From Halichoerus grypus (lineage: Eukaryota; Chordata; Mammalia; Carnivora; Phocidae): a DNA stretch of 64,000 nt. Below, in pieces: positions 1 to 11,925 of this stretch; the first letter of the stretch is position 1, and each line of letters begins with the position of its first letter. The DNA lies in contig NC_135722.1 in the NCBI RefSeq assembly GCF_964656455.1, positions 109,002,234 to 109,066,233 on the forward strand, written 5' to 3'. A model generated the notes under the pieces. The model saw only the letters and a program-made list of their open reading frames with translations, was not told where the DNA came from and did not search any database. The position numbers and the translations under genes were made by a program.

Positions 1-1061
1 CAAACCTACTCAATTTGGAGGCCTACAGTACAACATAAGGACAGTCCATGTATTTTGCATAATCTGAACTATGACCCCATCTGTGAATATCCTCCCCCAT
101 ACTATCTACTATTTTTTCAATTTATTTTATTAGTTTTGTTGAAATTTTGCTGGTTAAAGCTTTCCAAGCACTTCACACATTAGTCATTCAAGACTGGGTG
201 CAAATTACTTCAATCAAATTGTCTCCTTCTCACAAGTAGCCCACCTGCTCTACCGGAAGATGGACCCTGGTCTGGGGCAGAGCGGGGAAGCGTCTTTGTG
301 GAGAAGGGGGTCCCTCAGTGCAGGTGAGCACAGAACACTCTTACACAGAGAGCAAGACTGACTGACGTGGAGATGTTCACAGATGGGCACTGGGCTGGTG
401 CTTAAAAAGCCACCCAAATCTTCTTGACTTCAAACCACAAAATAATTTACTTTTTTTCAGTAACCTGCCAACTGTTAGGGTTGGTGGGGGAATCTTACCA
501 CTGGTCCCTTTGCTTCAGCTTGACTGGACCTGGAAATAATTTTTCCAGGATGGGCTCACTCACATGGCTGGAGCATCGGCACTGGATGTTAGCTGGGTAC
601 TCAGAGGGGACTGTTACACACCTCGGTTCTTCCTACGGGGGCGTCTAAAAGGGCTTGCTGAGCTTCTTCAGAACCTGGCAGCTCAATTCCAAGAGCAAGT
701 ATTCAAGGGAGAGGCAATGGAAGCTCTTAAGCCTGGACGTGGACATCAGCATGCCAACGCTTCTGTGCTATTCTACTGGGCAAGCAGGTCACATCCCTGA
801 CCAGGGCCAAGGGGAGAGCATTAGATCTCACCCATTAATGGCAGGCGTGGAAAGTAATTTGAGCCCATCTTTAATCTGTTTTAGTCCTGAAACCCCTGAC
901 TCCTGGAGGAAGGGAGCAAACGTGAGGTAAAAACAGTGAATTTCACTCCCTTGGGAACTGTACTGCGATTTCTAAAACTAGGAACAAGAAAGCAAACTCA
1001 CTCTTCACAATGTCTCCCCCTTTTGCTGATGTGCTTTCTTCCTTTCTACAAGACACTAACT
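1..1061. other. Unique intergenic/intronic DNA
   Basis: No repeat family, RNA gene or coding exon is recognised. Reading frames here reach at most 91 codons, overlap each other in several frames and show no conserved motif. Ordinary non-coding sequence is the best reading. Confidence 0.5.
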
Positions 1062-1291
1062 GGGGGTGCCTGAGTGGTTCAGTCGTTTGAGTGACCGACT
1101 CTTGATTTCGGCTCAGGTCGTGATCTCCAGGTCATGGGATCAAGCCCCTCAGTGGGCTCTGCACTCAGCACAGAGTCTGCTTGGGATTCTCTCTTTCCCT
1201 CTCCCTCTGCCCACCTTCCACCCCCACCGCTTGCACACATGGGCTCTCTCTCTCTCAACTAAATAAATACAATCTTTAAAAAAAAAAAAAA
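1062..1291 (+). mobile_element. Can-SINE (tRNA-derived carnivore SINE), full length
   Basis: The copy starts with a tRNA-like head (gggggtgcctgagtggttca), continues through the 'caggtc..gatc' body and a CT-rich stretch, and ends with AATAAATAC plus an A tail. Can-SINEs are transcribed by RNA polymerase III from the internal promoter in the tRNA-like head and are copied by L1 proteins. The head has diverged from the younger copies (gttcagtcgtttgag), so this is a moderately old insertion. An imperfect target duplication is visible (agacactaac before, agacacagaa after). Confidence 0.92.
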
Positions 1292-2239
1292 GACACAGAA
1301 TGCCTCTCCCAGCTGAAATCTTGGGATTGGTAATGTCTTATTGTAGAGATATATAATGAGTTAGATCAGCTTTGCGCAGGATAGACAAAAAAGCTACCAC
1401 CATTTATCCCTTTTTTTTCTTTAAAAATTTTTACAGTTTTTTTAACAAAACATGTTTGTGAGTAGGACACATAGACTGTCATCAATAAAAAATATTGATT
1501 AACTCCAGACAAATAATTATTGCCTATGCCAAGATCACTTACTCTTTATGTTACATTGACAGAGACACACTGACATTTTCTGGAACAGCAGAGCTAGGAG
1601 AATGGCAAAGCCGAGAAGTCTCCATGAGTCACAACGCCGCGTGCCCAGCATGTGGTATAGTCGCTGAGCGGCGAGGCAACAATAGTGGACCTTTGAGTGA
1701 GGCGAATGAGTCAGAATCCCGCTGAGGACAGATGCCTTGTAGCTAATTCACAAAATCCAAAGAAAGACTAAAGGGATAGAAAATGGCAAATTGATTCATG
1801 TTTCAAAAAACTCAAAAATAAGCAAAAGGTCAGCCTTAGTCATCTTAAATGTTCCTGGAGAGTTAAGGGGAGCCCACTGAGCAATGTGTATTTTTTTTTT
1901 TTTTTTAAGTAGCCAAGCTTTCTTCCAAAAATGAGATCCAATTTTTCCCTAGATTAAGAAAAAAACGTTTTTATGTTACTCATATTGAGGCCTAAGTACA
2001 AAGCAGTCTCGCCACATAAGAATCGGCTTTTCTGCCCTTAATAAAATGTATGTGATTATTTGATGGAGAAAATGACAGGAAGTTTCAGAACTGTCATGTT
2101 ATTTTGAACACGGTGCATGAATCACACAGCTTATTGTATCCAGGACTGAGCTAGAAGCTACATCAAGACAACTCCTGGGACCTTCTCTTTCTGATGTGTC
2201 AGCAAGGCCAACGGCGAAAGGATAAACTGCTTGGTTGAG
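1292..2239. other. Unique DNA with a small CpG-containing patch
   Basis: This is mainly AT-rich sequence without a recognised repeat. Around 1590-1730 the composition changes: several CpGs and two perfect AP-1 consensus sites occur (see the separate entry). A 76-codon frame crosses the patch, but it starts in plain AT-rich DNA and shows no domain. Confidence 0.45.
1625..1713. promoter_or_regulatory. Pair of AP-1 consensus sites (TGAGTCA x2)
   Basis: TGAGTCA occurs at 1625-1631 and again at 1707-1713, 82 bp apart, inside a CpG-bearing patch surrounded by AT-rich DNA. TGAGTCA is the Fos/Jun (AP-1) consensus. Paired sites are common in enhancers, but 7-mers also arise by chance, so function is only a suggestion. 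Confidence 0.3.
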
Positions 2240-2380
2240 GGATCTACTATCCGGTGTCAGCCTCACTCTGCCAATCATCTGGCTTCTCTGCACACAGTTT
2301 TCTCATCTGCAAACTGAAGTGGTTGGGCTACATTCTCCCTACAGTCTTCTTTGGCTTTAATGTCTAGCTCTTAGTCTCCA
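2240..2380 (+). mobile_element. MIR-type ancient SINE fragment
   Basis: The segment 'cagttttctcatctgcaaac' followed by 'ggttgggctacattctccct' resembles the MIR-like core 'cctcagtttcctcatctgtaaaatg' and its downstream 'ggttggactagatgatctc' section. It is a degenerate, old mammalian repeat. The exact subfamily cannot be set by eye. Confidence 0.5.
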
Positions 2381-2479
2381 GATCTTTGCTCTAAGATGGA
2401 AATTTTTTTTAAACATGCAGAGAGATATACTAATAGGAATGGGGTCATTTCACCTGAACTTTATTGAGCACCTAAAGTG

Positions 2480-2815
2480 GAGCCCCGGCCTTCTCGTGGA
2501 ACCTTCCACTCCCCCAGTGCTCTTGCTCTTCCCTCTGCTCAGGCAGCCCCTCCATCAGTCCCCTACAGGGCTCCTCCGTCTCCTGGGGCTCTTCATTTGA
2601 ACACCACAGAGGACTGTTCTTGGACACATCATCTAAAACGTCCCAATACTCTCTATGCCCTAACCTCACTTTTTTTATTTCCTTCATAAATCTCATCACT
2701 GCCTGATAATATAAGTATTTGTTTACTGTCTCATTCTCCTATTAGAATGTAAGATCCAGAAAGGACAAGGAAAACGTGTTATTCACTGTTGTATGGAAGC
2801 ATGCCTCAAACATGA
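2480..2815 (+). mobile_element. LINE-2 3' fragment
   Basis: Text such as 'tatttccttcataaatctc', 'gtttactgtctcattctcc' and 'ttagaatgtaagatccag' follows the L2 3' region (cactagaatgtaagctccatgag...). The copy is heavily mutated and ends before the usual 'gcctggcacatagtaggtgct' motif. It is ancient and inactive. Confidence 0.6.
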
Positions 2816-2894
2816 CTATTTCAGCTCAATAATCAGCTGATTTCAATGTCTATGTTTTTTCTACTATATCTTGCTCTGTAATTTTTCTTTGTAC

Positions 2895-3003
2895 TTAAAA
2901 AAAATTTTATTTTAAGTAGGCTCCACACCCAATGTGGGCTTTGAACTCACAACCCAGAGATGAAGAGTCACACGCTCTACCAACTGAGCCAGCCAGGCAC
3001 CCC
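2895..3003 (-). mobile_element. Can-SINE, 5' part, inverted
   Basis: Read on the minus strand, the copy starts with the tRNA-like head at 3003 and ends in a T/A-rich tail at 2895. It carries the shorter 'gggctttgaactcacaaccc' body of the older Can-SINE type. A perfect 12-bp target site duplication (ttttctttgtac) lies at 2883-2894 and 3004-3015, which fixes both ends and shows L1-type insertion. Confidence 0.92.
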
Positions 3004-3130
3004 TTTTCTTTGTACCTTTAAGTTTGTTCCAGCTTGTAAGCTTATTCTCAATGGTTATATGAGACTTTCCATCAAATATTGTACCAAGCTGAAAATGAAT
3101 GATCTTTCCTGACAAACCAGCATTTGTTTA

Positions 3131-3215
3131 TTTTTATTAAAGATTTATTTATTTATTTGAAAGAGAGAGAAACAGAGAGAGAAAGAGGGCACACAAGTGG
3201 GAGGGAGAGTTATCG
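3131..3215 (-). mobile_element. Can-SINE tail fragment, inverted
   Basis: 'attaaagatttatttattta' followed by a GA-rich stretch matches the tail and CT-rich part of a Can-SINE in reverse orientation. The tRNA-like head is absent, so this is a 5'-truncated copy or a decayed remnant. The right boundary is uncertain because the sequence fades into unique DNA. Confidence 0.6.
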
Positions 3216-3884
3216 CACAGACCAGAGAGCACCATGGGTTTGAGAAATGTAGAGATGTTTGCCAGGCAAAGGCGAGATGGGGAGGTTCCAGATTCAAGCA
3301 TGGCACGAGAGAAGGAGGACGATTGGTGGAGACCGTGGTGCTCAGCCTGGCATATTTGCACCCTTAACTCTTGTTGTGTGCCTGAAAGAGGACTTTGCTC
3401 ATTTCCCTTCATCCCATTTGCTCCATGGCATATTCATTTGCTCACTGTTGCTGTTTCCTCCGCATCTCCGTATTATAATTTCCTCTGCATCTCTGCTTTA
3501 ATATCTGAGGCTGTCATCTGCCATAACCCGAAGCATCCCAACAATGCTGTGTAATACTGTCTTACCCGTCCCAGGTCTTCCTCACAAAGCCAGGTTAGCA
3601 TAACTGCCTCCCATCCTAAGGTCAATTAAGGAGATGAGATATCAGTAGTGCCTTCCTCCAGGCCCAGGAGATGATTTAAAAAAACTGTAATTGAATTTAA
3701 TTGTATCGTTTCCACACAGTCAAAGAGATTGGAACATTGCCCACTTTCTACTCCAGTTTGGCAGTTTAGAATCAGCTATTGTGATGAAAAGAGGTTTCCC
3801 AATGTTCATTAATTTGGGTTTCCAGAAGCAAAAGCAATGCATGCCAACCTGATTTTTTTTCCTCATTAGCTACCTGCAAAGGCT

Positions 3885-4300
3885 TAAAACCAATAAAAAC
3901 TCTTTACTGTTTAGAGGATAAATAGCAAAATTCCTTCACGGACTGTCATTACACAACCTCCCCATTGTTGTGCTTGGGTTTCATTTCTATCCTTATGTCA
4001 TACTTCTTCCAAGCATGACCACTTTGTTCCACCAGACTTTATCTGCTGCTCCCAAACATACCCTGTTTACACTGTTTTTTCCTGCCACCTCTACTCCCAA
4101 TGGGAATGCATAATTCTCATCAAATCCAACCCAGTATTTGAGATACAACTCATACCCCATCACTGCCCTGAAGCCACCCTGATCTAACTGTGTAATGACC
4201 CAATTTATTTGCTAATGCATGTTACCATCAGATTCTATCTCTGTGTTGGCTTCCTTATAAGTATAGACTATTGGCTTCCCTTTGTTTGTCTATCCATAGG
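3885..4300 (+). mobile_element. Probable ancient L2-like repeat
   Basis: The order of phrases (caaaattccttcacgg..., then 'ttccaccagactttatctgc', 'ctgccctgaagccaccctg') resembles the L2 stretch 'aaactccttaacatggc...ccactctccccttgctc'. Similarity is loose and no end is defined. The alternative is unique DNA. Confidence 0.35.
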
Positions 4301-4594
4301 AAGGTGTAAACCAAGAACTGATACATATTATGTCATTATTTGTAGGGACAATGACTCTAAAATAAAGCCTGCCATCAAATTGCATAGCTGAGGATTACTT
4401 TGCAAATTTTTGCAGCTGTGCATTAATCCATGGCAGAGATCCACAGAGAACTAATCAGGGCGAGCTAGAGATTCTGTCTATATTAAGCTCTCAATCATCA
4501 CTCTTACTTATACCTCTTGAAACATAAATGGATCTTTATGCCTAAAAACAAACTCAGGAAGTGAATTATTAGAAAACAAATACATTTTTCTGCA

Positions 4595-4985
4595 ATATGT
4601 TAAAAAACAAAATTCAACTGAGTACATTTGAGCATCTAATTGCCTTTTTTCAATTCATGAGTCGGGCAGCGTTCCATCGAACAAGCAGAGAGGAGCTCCC
4701 AGGAGCTGTACAAAATGGAAGGCTTTTACAGGCACTAGGGGCCAGGGACAAGGAGGTCACAAGTAAAAGAAATGAGTATGTCAGGCAAAGTCGCCCTCCT
4801 TTGGTTGAAAGGAGGGGACCTATGTGCAGATTACTTTACTAGTGTTGATCAGGAAATTCCATACTGATTGGTTTAAAATGCCACTCCTGGGAGAGGCTGA
4901 AAGTAAAATTAGGTTAGGTAGTAAGTCCTGGGGCCTGGGGTTCACCGACCTGGGGCTCAGCACAAGTGCCTCCATGTCGGGCCTG
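4595..4985. repeat. Possible degenerate LTR-derived sequence, unresolved
   Basis: The stretch has the feel of a retroviral LTR or internal piece (gggcagcgttcc..., 'caaaatggaaggcttttaca', 'gagaggctgaaagtaaaat', 'ggggctcagcacaagtgcct'). I cannot name the family. Read forwards it has no convincing coding frame. Confidence 0.25.
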
Positions 4986-4987
4986 TT

Positions 4988-5029
4988 GTTTCTTTTTCTT
5001 TTTCTTTCTTTCTTTGTTTTTTTTTTTTT
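4988..5029 (+). repeat. (TTTC)n / poly-T simple repeat
   Basis: An imperfect run of TTTCT units merges into a poly-T tract. It is a simple pyrimidine repeat with no associated mobile element visible on either side. Confidence 0.85.
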
Positions 5030-5031
5030 CC

Positions 5032-5713
5032 AACTAAATCAAAGTGAAAACCACATGCATCCCTAAAGTGCTTTTTACTTTTTCTTCTCAACTGATTTCA
5101 GACAAACAAGTAAACATGTCAAGCCTTATTTCCTAGGATGCCATTCATCAGAAATGTACAGTTTTAGAGGTCAGAGACACAGAGAGCAGTTGTCACAGAA
5201 TTAGTTCTTCTGCCAACAACCTGAGAAAAGAGTGTTGTTGATTCCGACCCTGATGCCCTGCTAGGTAGAGAAAGGAAACTGTGCATAACACGAAAGACTC
5301 TTCAGTATATGCCTAATACTGAGAATACGGCCTGTCTAAAGGGTGGTGACTCACAAAATGTTGAATAGAATATTGGAATATCTAGTTAAGTGAACAAATT
5401 AGTAATCTATAAGAATAAATATTTTCATGGGATATATATGGCAAGTGAGAAACAAAGTGGCTCAAACTGGGTAGCTAATAAGGGATTAATAGATTAAATT
5501 CAAAATTTTGCTCTGTGCTTGCAAATGTAGAAGCTGGTTTGGGGGCTACACCAAACATCTGTTAAAAAAAAAAAAATGAATTAAAAAGATGTATCATTTC
5601 CAAAGGCTGGCTTCACACAGACATAAAAACAAATATCCCCTAAATTTTTAAATATTTTGGTTAATTCTTCCTAATAATACTTTCAGTTTAAATGCTATTT
5701 AAACTGTATTAGT
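5032..5713. other. Unique AT-rich DNA
   Basis: No recognisable repeat or exon. A short poly-A tract lies near 5562. Confidence 0.45.
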
Positions 5714-5728
5714 TAAAACTCATTTATT

Positions 5729-5930
5729 GGGGCACCTGGGTGGCTCAGTCAGTTGGGCATCTGCTTTTGGTTCAGGTCATGATCCCAGGGTCCTGGGATT
5801 GAGTCCCGCGTCGGCTCCCTGCTCAGCTGGGAGCCTGATTCTCCCTCTGCCTGTCGCTCCCCCTGCTTGTGCTCTCTCTCTCTGTGTCAAATAAATAAAA
5901 AAATCTTAAATAAATAAATAAATAAATAAA
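5729..5930 (+). mobile_element. Young Can-SINE, full length
   Basis: Complete head 'ggggcacctgggtggctca', body 'ggtcatgatcccagggtcct', CT-rich segment and (AAAT)n tail. A perfect 12-bp target duplication (taaaactcattt) lies at 5714-5725 and 5927-5938. The close match to the other young copies in the window suggests a fairly recent insertion that may differ between related species. Confidence 0.96.
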
Positions 5931-5938
5931 ACTCATTT

Positions 5939-7640
5939 CCTGGTGAATCCAGAAAATTCAAGTCAAACATGAGTGCAGGACAAAAGGAATATGCTAGCTG
6001 CAGTTATAGTTGGATCATCGACTGAAACAATGTCAAAAGAATTCAGTTTTTCTCTCTGCCTCCTAATATCTTTCTTCTATTTTTTTTTTTTTGTTTTGTT
6101 TTATTATCAAAGAGACTCTCTTCTCTTTGTCACATGAGGAGTGCTGCTGATCCAGAACTGTATTCTCAGAACTCCACATGCAGCTTGCTGGTTCTGGCTG
6201 GTTTGACTTAGGTCATGTGCCCATCTTTGAACCAACCACTGTGGTCATATGGAAGGGATGATTGGCTTGGTCCTCACTTTATGTCTATCTCTGGGAATGA
6301 CTTAAATTTCCCATCATTTAAATCACATGGGCTGCATGATTGAGACCCAAAGCAAAAATGAAGTTCTGCTACCAGAAGAACCTCGATGTATTCTAACTGG
6401 CGAAAATAAATGAATAAATGTTCTCAGAAAATACCGAATTATCTGAATTCACATAATTTTATCTCATTAAAGAATATCCCTAAATAATTCAATACAAGAG
6501 TTTCTCCAAATGAATGAACACATATAGATGGAAGGATAGTTGAGTAAGCCTGAAGTATGATCCCTAAAAAATAATGATTGTGAAGATTAGTGAAAACCTC
6601 AGAGCATTTCTATCTGCTGAAATCAATACACCTTCAGTAATTCATACCAGAGCTTATCTTACTAATTACAAAAAAAATCTAGTGAGGTAAGATAAGCATA
6701 TATAAAAAAAAACATATCTGTTATCATTCATTAAAATAATATATTGGACAATGCAAAACTATTAATTAAAACTGTTTTGGGGCAATTTTTCTTTTCAGTA
6801 CAGGTTTGATTAAGTAGGATATATTTGGAATTTAGTGAAGACAAATTCCCAGCTTCCAATGATCTAAGAAATCCTCACTAGCTAACACCAGACAAATACT
6901 TCTACAGTACAGGAGCCATAGGATCTTGTCAATATATTATGAACCTTACTCCTTAAATTATTTCAGCCAATGTAACATGAATAACACAAAAGGGGATTTA
7001 ATATCCGTAAAGGAAGAGAAGTTCTCAGATGTATGAGAAAGAGAGGATATTAAACACACACAGCAGAGAAACAGGAAGTGAAGATGTTTGTAATCAATAA
7101 CCATAATATCATTTATCATTAACACCTTCTGCACACCCCCAAACATCATTAACTGAAACTTGAAACTAAATTATTCCATAATTCAGTTAAAGACTTGTCA
7201 TTTCTGAATGCTAATTATAACTGAATTATAATTTTAAAAATTATTATGAAAGATCATAGACACACGAACAGGCAGCAGGATAAATGGATCCACCCAGCCT
7301 AGTTAATAAACCATAGCCAACAAAGTACAAGCCCATGTGTATTTCTTTCTGCCTTCCTATTCTTCACTAAAAAAAAAAAAAACGTATAACTCTGTTACTT
7401 AGCTATGAAATATTTGTGAAGAAAATATTTCAGGGATCATTCAAATGAAGTATTTCAAATAATGGGTTCTCTGTGACTATAGTCACCACAGCCCAGCGCA
7501 TGCACACACACAGATGGACATGAAGGAGAACGGAGACAAATCATGAAGACTTGATTTCTATTGCCTGAGTATAGGCTCTTCCCTCCAGCCACACCTGACA
7601 AGGGCTGGTGGTCATGACTTCTACTAAGCATGCTGCTTAC
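5939..7640. other. Unique DNA with one unresolved old-repeat-like stretch
   Basis: Mostly AT-rich and unannotatable. Around 6150-6400 phrases such as 'gaaccaaccactgtggtcat' and 'ttctgctaccagaagaa' resemble an old dispersed mammalian repeat, but I cannot name it. Reading frames here are short and random. Confidence 0.4.
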
Positions 7641-7812
7641 TGATTTGTCTCCTTTAATCTTGACCAAATCTCTATGAGGTAGCCGTTACTACATTCATTT
7701 GAAAGATGAGGGAAATTAAAGATCAGTCAGTATCACTTCCAAAAGCTACATAGAAACAATACGGTGAAGATGAGGTCTGACCTGCTGACCCAAACCAAAG
7801 CTCTAACCCTTA
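7640..7812 (-). mobile_element. MIR, inverted
   Basis: 'tctatgaggtagccgttac', 'catttgaaagatgaggga', and 'gctacatagaaacaatac' follow the reverse complement of the MIR core (ccctatgaggtaggtactat...ttacagatgaggaaactgag...). The copy is ancient and diverged. Confidence 0.6.
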
Positions 7813-8589
7813 TTTCTGTTTGTTTCTCATTCACAGGTGGTTCCTTGTAATAATCCACCTTTAGCAACACTAAACATTGTCTCTGCATTCTTCTTTGAAG
7901 ATCAGTTGTTTTGCATATGTGTTGGACATCAGTTATCATTCTTCTTGTTACCATCCTCCAGGAACTGTGTTTTTTTCTCTGGTTGCCTTCACATCCAGGG
8001 ACGCGGGGAGGGAGGGAAGATGGACTTCTGTTTCGAGTAATTTAACCATGATGTGTTTATGTATGGTTTTACATACTTGGAAATTGAGAGCCACAAATAT
8101 CCGAAACCATCCAAAGTCAAGGACGCTGAGTGAGAATTCTGCTCCCTGTTTCTGAGATGCAACTACTGGCCTCAGCCACTGGCTCTTGGCTTCAGTGTTC
8201 CACACAATCCTTTGCCTGCTCCACAGCCCTGTTTCTGCTGCTATCATTCTGGGAAAGGCATTTATGGGGACAGGTAGCCTAGGCAATTGTTTTCCTGATG
8301 GTCTATATGAGAACTTTCTACAACTTAGAAGTTAGTCTTCTCCACATCAGTCTCCTCCACAACAACAAAAATGACAGAAAAGAGAGCAAGAAAGAAGTAT
8401 AACTAATAACTTAAAAAAAAAAAAAGATTCAAGCAGTATTTCAACCAATTGCAATATATGGGATTCATTTGAATTTTTAAATATTTTATAGATAGATATA
8501 GATATAAAATTTGGGTAATATAAATTTTTAAAGAAATTATTATACTTAACAAAAATTAAAATGTTGTCAATATTAATTATTTTTATTTT
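7813..8589. other. Unique DNA
   Basis: No repeat family is clear. Overlapping frames on both strands near 7837-8286 (up to 112 codons) lack domains, and the mutually overlapping arrangement argues that all are random. Confidence 0.4.
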
Positions 8590-9110
8590 TCAGCATTAAA
8601 AGACAATGAACTGTCAAGCTATGAGCAGGAATAGAGGAACCTTAAATGCATATTATGAAGGCAAAGAAGTCAAAGAAGTCAACCCGAAAAGGCTACATTC
8701 TGTATGTTCCAACTATATGACATTCTGGAAAAAGTAAAACTGTGGAGACAGTAAAAGATCAGTGTTTGCAGAGGTTAGTGAGGAGAAAGGCATGAAGAGG
8801 TAGAGCAGAGAGCATGTTTAGGGAGTAGTCTGTGATACTATGATGGTATGTGCATGCCATTACACACTTGTCCAAACCCACTGGATGAGGAACACCAGGA
8901 GTGAGCGCTATTGGCAACTGTGGTGTTTGAGTGACTATGACGTGTCAGTGTGGGTTCACTCTGGTGGGGGGATGCTGCAAATGGGGGAAGCTGTGCATGA
9001 GTGGAAGAAGGGGGTACGTGGAATATCTCCATATGTTATTTTTAACTTTACGGTGAAACTAAAACTGCCTCAGAAGGAAAGTCTATGGGAAAAGAAATTA
9101 TTTTTGATTT
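8590..9110 (+). mobile_element. Old L1 3' end (end of ORF2 plus 3'UTR)
   Basis: 'aggaaccttaaatgcatatt', 'aaaaggctacattctgtatg', 'aactatatgacattctggaa' and 'actctggtggggggatgctg' match the terminal ORF2 and 3'UTR region of old mammalian L1 (L1M class). The copy is strongly 5'-truncated and inactive. A related copy lies inverted at 50775-51480. Confidence 0.75.
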
Positions 9111-10240
9111 ATGGAAGCATGTTAATACTACTGTACTATGGTTATGTTTATTAAGAACCATTATACTTTAGAGATACATACTCAAATATTTATTTCTAAA
9201 ATGTTTAATGCCTGGGACTCACTTCTAAATATGCAGAGGAAAAGGAGTATGAGTGGGGTTATTGAAATAAAAATCGTCAAGATGGAATGACCATCGAGGA
9301 TATGATGGGTACAGGGAGGATTATTATACCGTCCTCTCTACTTTTGTAACAAAGTGAAAGTTTCTTCTAAAAGTCGAGATTTTAAAAGTCTTTCTTAAGC
9401 CCTCCAGATTTTCCACCATAATCATCGGAGTTCTAACTTAGGCTCAGGCTTACTCCTTCTATCTTTATCTAAATAATAATATTCTCATCACTGTCATGGG
9501 GAAGAACATGGAAATGATTTGACATGTCCTTTCCTTCACAGTAATATTTAAGGGCAGAAATACAGAAGTACAGGGCTAAAATGGTGGGGATCAACATTTG
9601 AGATACTTGGAGAACAATGGTTCTTCCATTATTATATAGTTGAACAAAAAATTGCTAAATGAAACTACATTTTGAGTTTCTTGTCACCAACTTTTACCTT
9701 CACTTTGGTTTTAATTTTTAATTCCAATTATTTTGTAATATTTTGAGGACCCTGACACATTAAAATTTTAGTATCAAGTCATTTGTATTCCAGATCAGTA
9801 AGATTGAGACTATTTGGACACATAACTGCTCTGATAAATGCCTTCCAGAAAATAGGAGAAATGTAACCATAGCTACTGCTAGATGAAAAACAAAAGCTTC
9901 AGTACATTCTAATAAAAATGACAGTAAGGTCAGACATCCTATTCATTTGTGTACACTGGGAACATTCTTCTTTGATTCCAATAGGTATACAGAATGAAAT
10001 CTGACTTTGTGAAGCTTTCCTCTTTGCCATCCCCCTTCAAAGGAACAAAATGCCACCCGAGGAAGAAAATCCACCTCAGTTTTGTGCAGCTTGCTCATTA
10101 GGAGACAATGCTGAGCAAAGTTTAAAATTACCTCTTTTAATCTGAAGCTTCTACTGAACTACAGTAATATGTGGGTTTGGGTGACAGTAGAAAGTAATTG
10201 CTCTTGGGTGGCAGAGTGTATTTTTATTTCACTACTAATG
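9111..10240. other. Unique AT-rich DNA
   Basis: No repeat, RNA gene or exon recognised. Confidence 0.4.
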
Positions 10241-10614
10241 TGTCACGGGCTGAATTGCGTTCTCCCTAAAATTCGTATGTTGAAGTCCTAACCTCCTGTA
10301 TCTCAAAATGTGACTCTGGAGATAGGGTCTTTAAAGTGGTAATTAATTTAACATGTGGCCATCAGGGTGGGCTCTACCCCAATATGACTGGTGTCCTCAT
10401 GAGAAGAAAGGTGGACACACACATGCACAGAAAGCAGGCTGTGTGAAGACATGGATTAGACGGCCATCTATCAGCCAAGAACAAAAGTTTCCCAACCCTG
10501 CCAAGGCCTTGATGTCAGACTTCTAGCTTCCAGAATAATGAGACAATACATTTCTGTTTTTTTAAGCACCTCCATTGTGGCATTTTCGCATTGCAGCCCA
10601 GGCTAACTCAGACA
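10241..10614 (+). mobile_element. MLT1-type (MaLR) solo LTR
   Basis: The element begins 'tgtcacgggctgaattgcg', contains 'attcgtatgttgaagtccta', 'caatatgactggtgtcctca', 'agacggccatct', 'cttctagcttccagaataat', and ends 'taactcagaca'. This is the complete layout of an MLT1-like LTR. A near-matching 5-bp duplication (taatg / tcatg) flanks it. No internal retroviral genes adjoin it, so it is a solo LTR left by recombination. Confidence 0.85.
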
Positions 10615-11299
10615 TCATGTTAGGAAAACAATTGTTTTTTCATGTCAGAGGAAAAAAGAACTTGTATCTAAAAATAAGATTTCAATGACCTCAGATGAGT
10701 GTGACTTTAATATACAATGGAAGAATCAAGTCAATCCTTCTGATTGGATTCTACTGTTACCCACCTGGGGCTGCCAATTCAAGTTTCCGATGGCTGGTCC
10801 ATTAGGCTGCTTTGCTTGGGGTACCCTCACTGCTCGCTGATGGATTCCAATACTTCTGTGGGGAGCCCTCAACCACCGAGAGGCACTGTGCCTGGAGTCC
10901 CGTGGGGCTGCCATGCTTCCCAGGGACCAAGTAAGCCATTCAGGGCTTGCAGTGAGTGTGGAAAATACAAAACCTTACTTCATGGTCACTGTCAATGAAC
11001 TTTACTAAGAGGAGGGAGCTGTAGATAGCCCAAGATTTATAAACAGTATAAACACTGATGGGCTGAAATCATAGTGGGGAACTTCTAAAATCAGAAAATT
11101 GTATTCTGACGTAATGGATAAAAGGCTTACTCATCAATACTTCGCACTGAGTCCAGCACATGCATACAAGCGAACACACTACAGTACAATACGCTGTTGA
11201 AGGCACACGTACTAGAGCCCGTGTGCCGGGACTGTATCTTGACTTCACGATTTAATAATATGCAAGTTACTAGAAACTTTTTTTGTTTCCTTTCACTTA
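10615..11299. other. Unique DNA
   Basis: No repeat recognised. The slightly GC-richer part at 10740-10990 has short frames on both strands, none convincing. Confidence 0.4.
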
Positions 11300-11417
11300 A
11301 AACGGTACTACTATGTACCTCACTTTAACAGATTAGAGGAAGGTTAATTGTCTATCTGTGCAAAGTGCTTAGAACCAGGTACACAGCGGGCAATTAATAA
11401 ATGTTTACTATTATTAT
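11300..11417 (+). mobile_element. MIR 3' half
   Basis: 'gtgcaaagtgcttagaacca', 'ggtacacagcgggcaat' and 'taataaatgtttactattat' correspond to the MIR end (aaagcgcttagaacagtgcctggcacatagtaagcgctcaataaatgtt). Old and diverged. Confidence 0.7.
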
Positions 11418-11717
11418 CGTCAAAAGTGAAGAATGATTAGGACCATCAAACCATTACCCCATCGAATACTGAAAATGTGTTTATATACTGATGGGCTTTC
11501 TCAAAATAATGATAAAAACTAATATCTTAGGAAGAAATATACCAAGTTTCAAACTTATGTTTCAGGTGACCGTTTTACTAAACCTCATTGGTCCTACTCA
11601 CAAAACTCTAACAGACCTCAACATATCCACACTATAGTTCTAAGACATTTCTCTTCTAGAGAAGTTTGTTAATGTTCCTGCTCACCACAAAAATTAATAG
11701 TAATAAAAATAATCGTT

Positions 11718-11925
11718 GTCATTTATTATAATGTGCTTGACACTCTAACAAGCTCTAAGCATTCACCAGTGTGCTGAACATTCCTATCAGTCCTGTGAGG
11801 TAGTTACAAAGAATATCCCCATTTTACAGATTTGGAAACTGAGTCCAGAGTTCAAAAAACTTGTTTGAACTCATCTAGTAAGTGGTAGACATGGGATTTG
11901 AACTCAGGGATCCAGACTCTAGGGC
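11718..11925 (-). mobile_element. MIR, inverted, nearly complete
   Basis: The stretch holds 'ctgtgaggtagttac', 'atccccattttacagatttg', 'gaaactgagtccagag' and 'gggatttgaactcaggga', the reverse complement of a MIR from its tail through the core and tRNA-like part. This is the best preserved MIR in the window and lies about 300 bp from another MIR in opposite orientation. Confidence 0.88.

Noticed and set aside
1495..1725. 76-codon frame across the CpG patch as a small gene
   Set aside because: It starts in plain AT-rich DNA, has no splice signals or recognised motif, and its composition changes midway.
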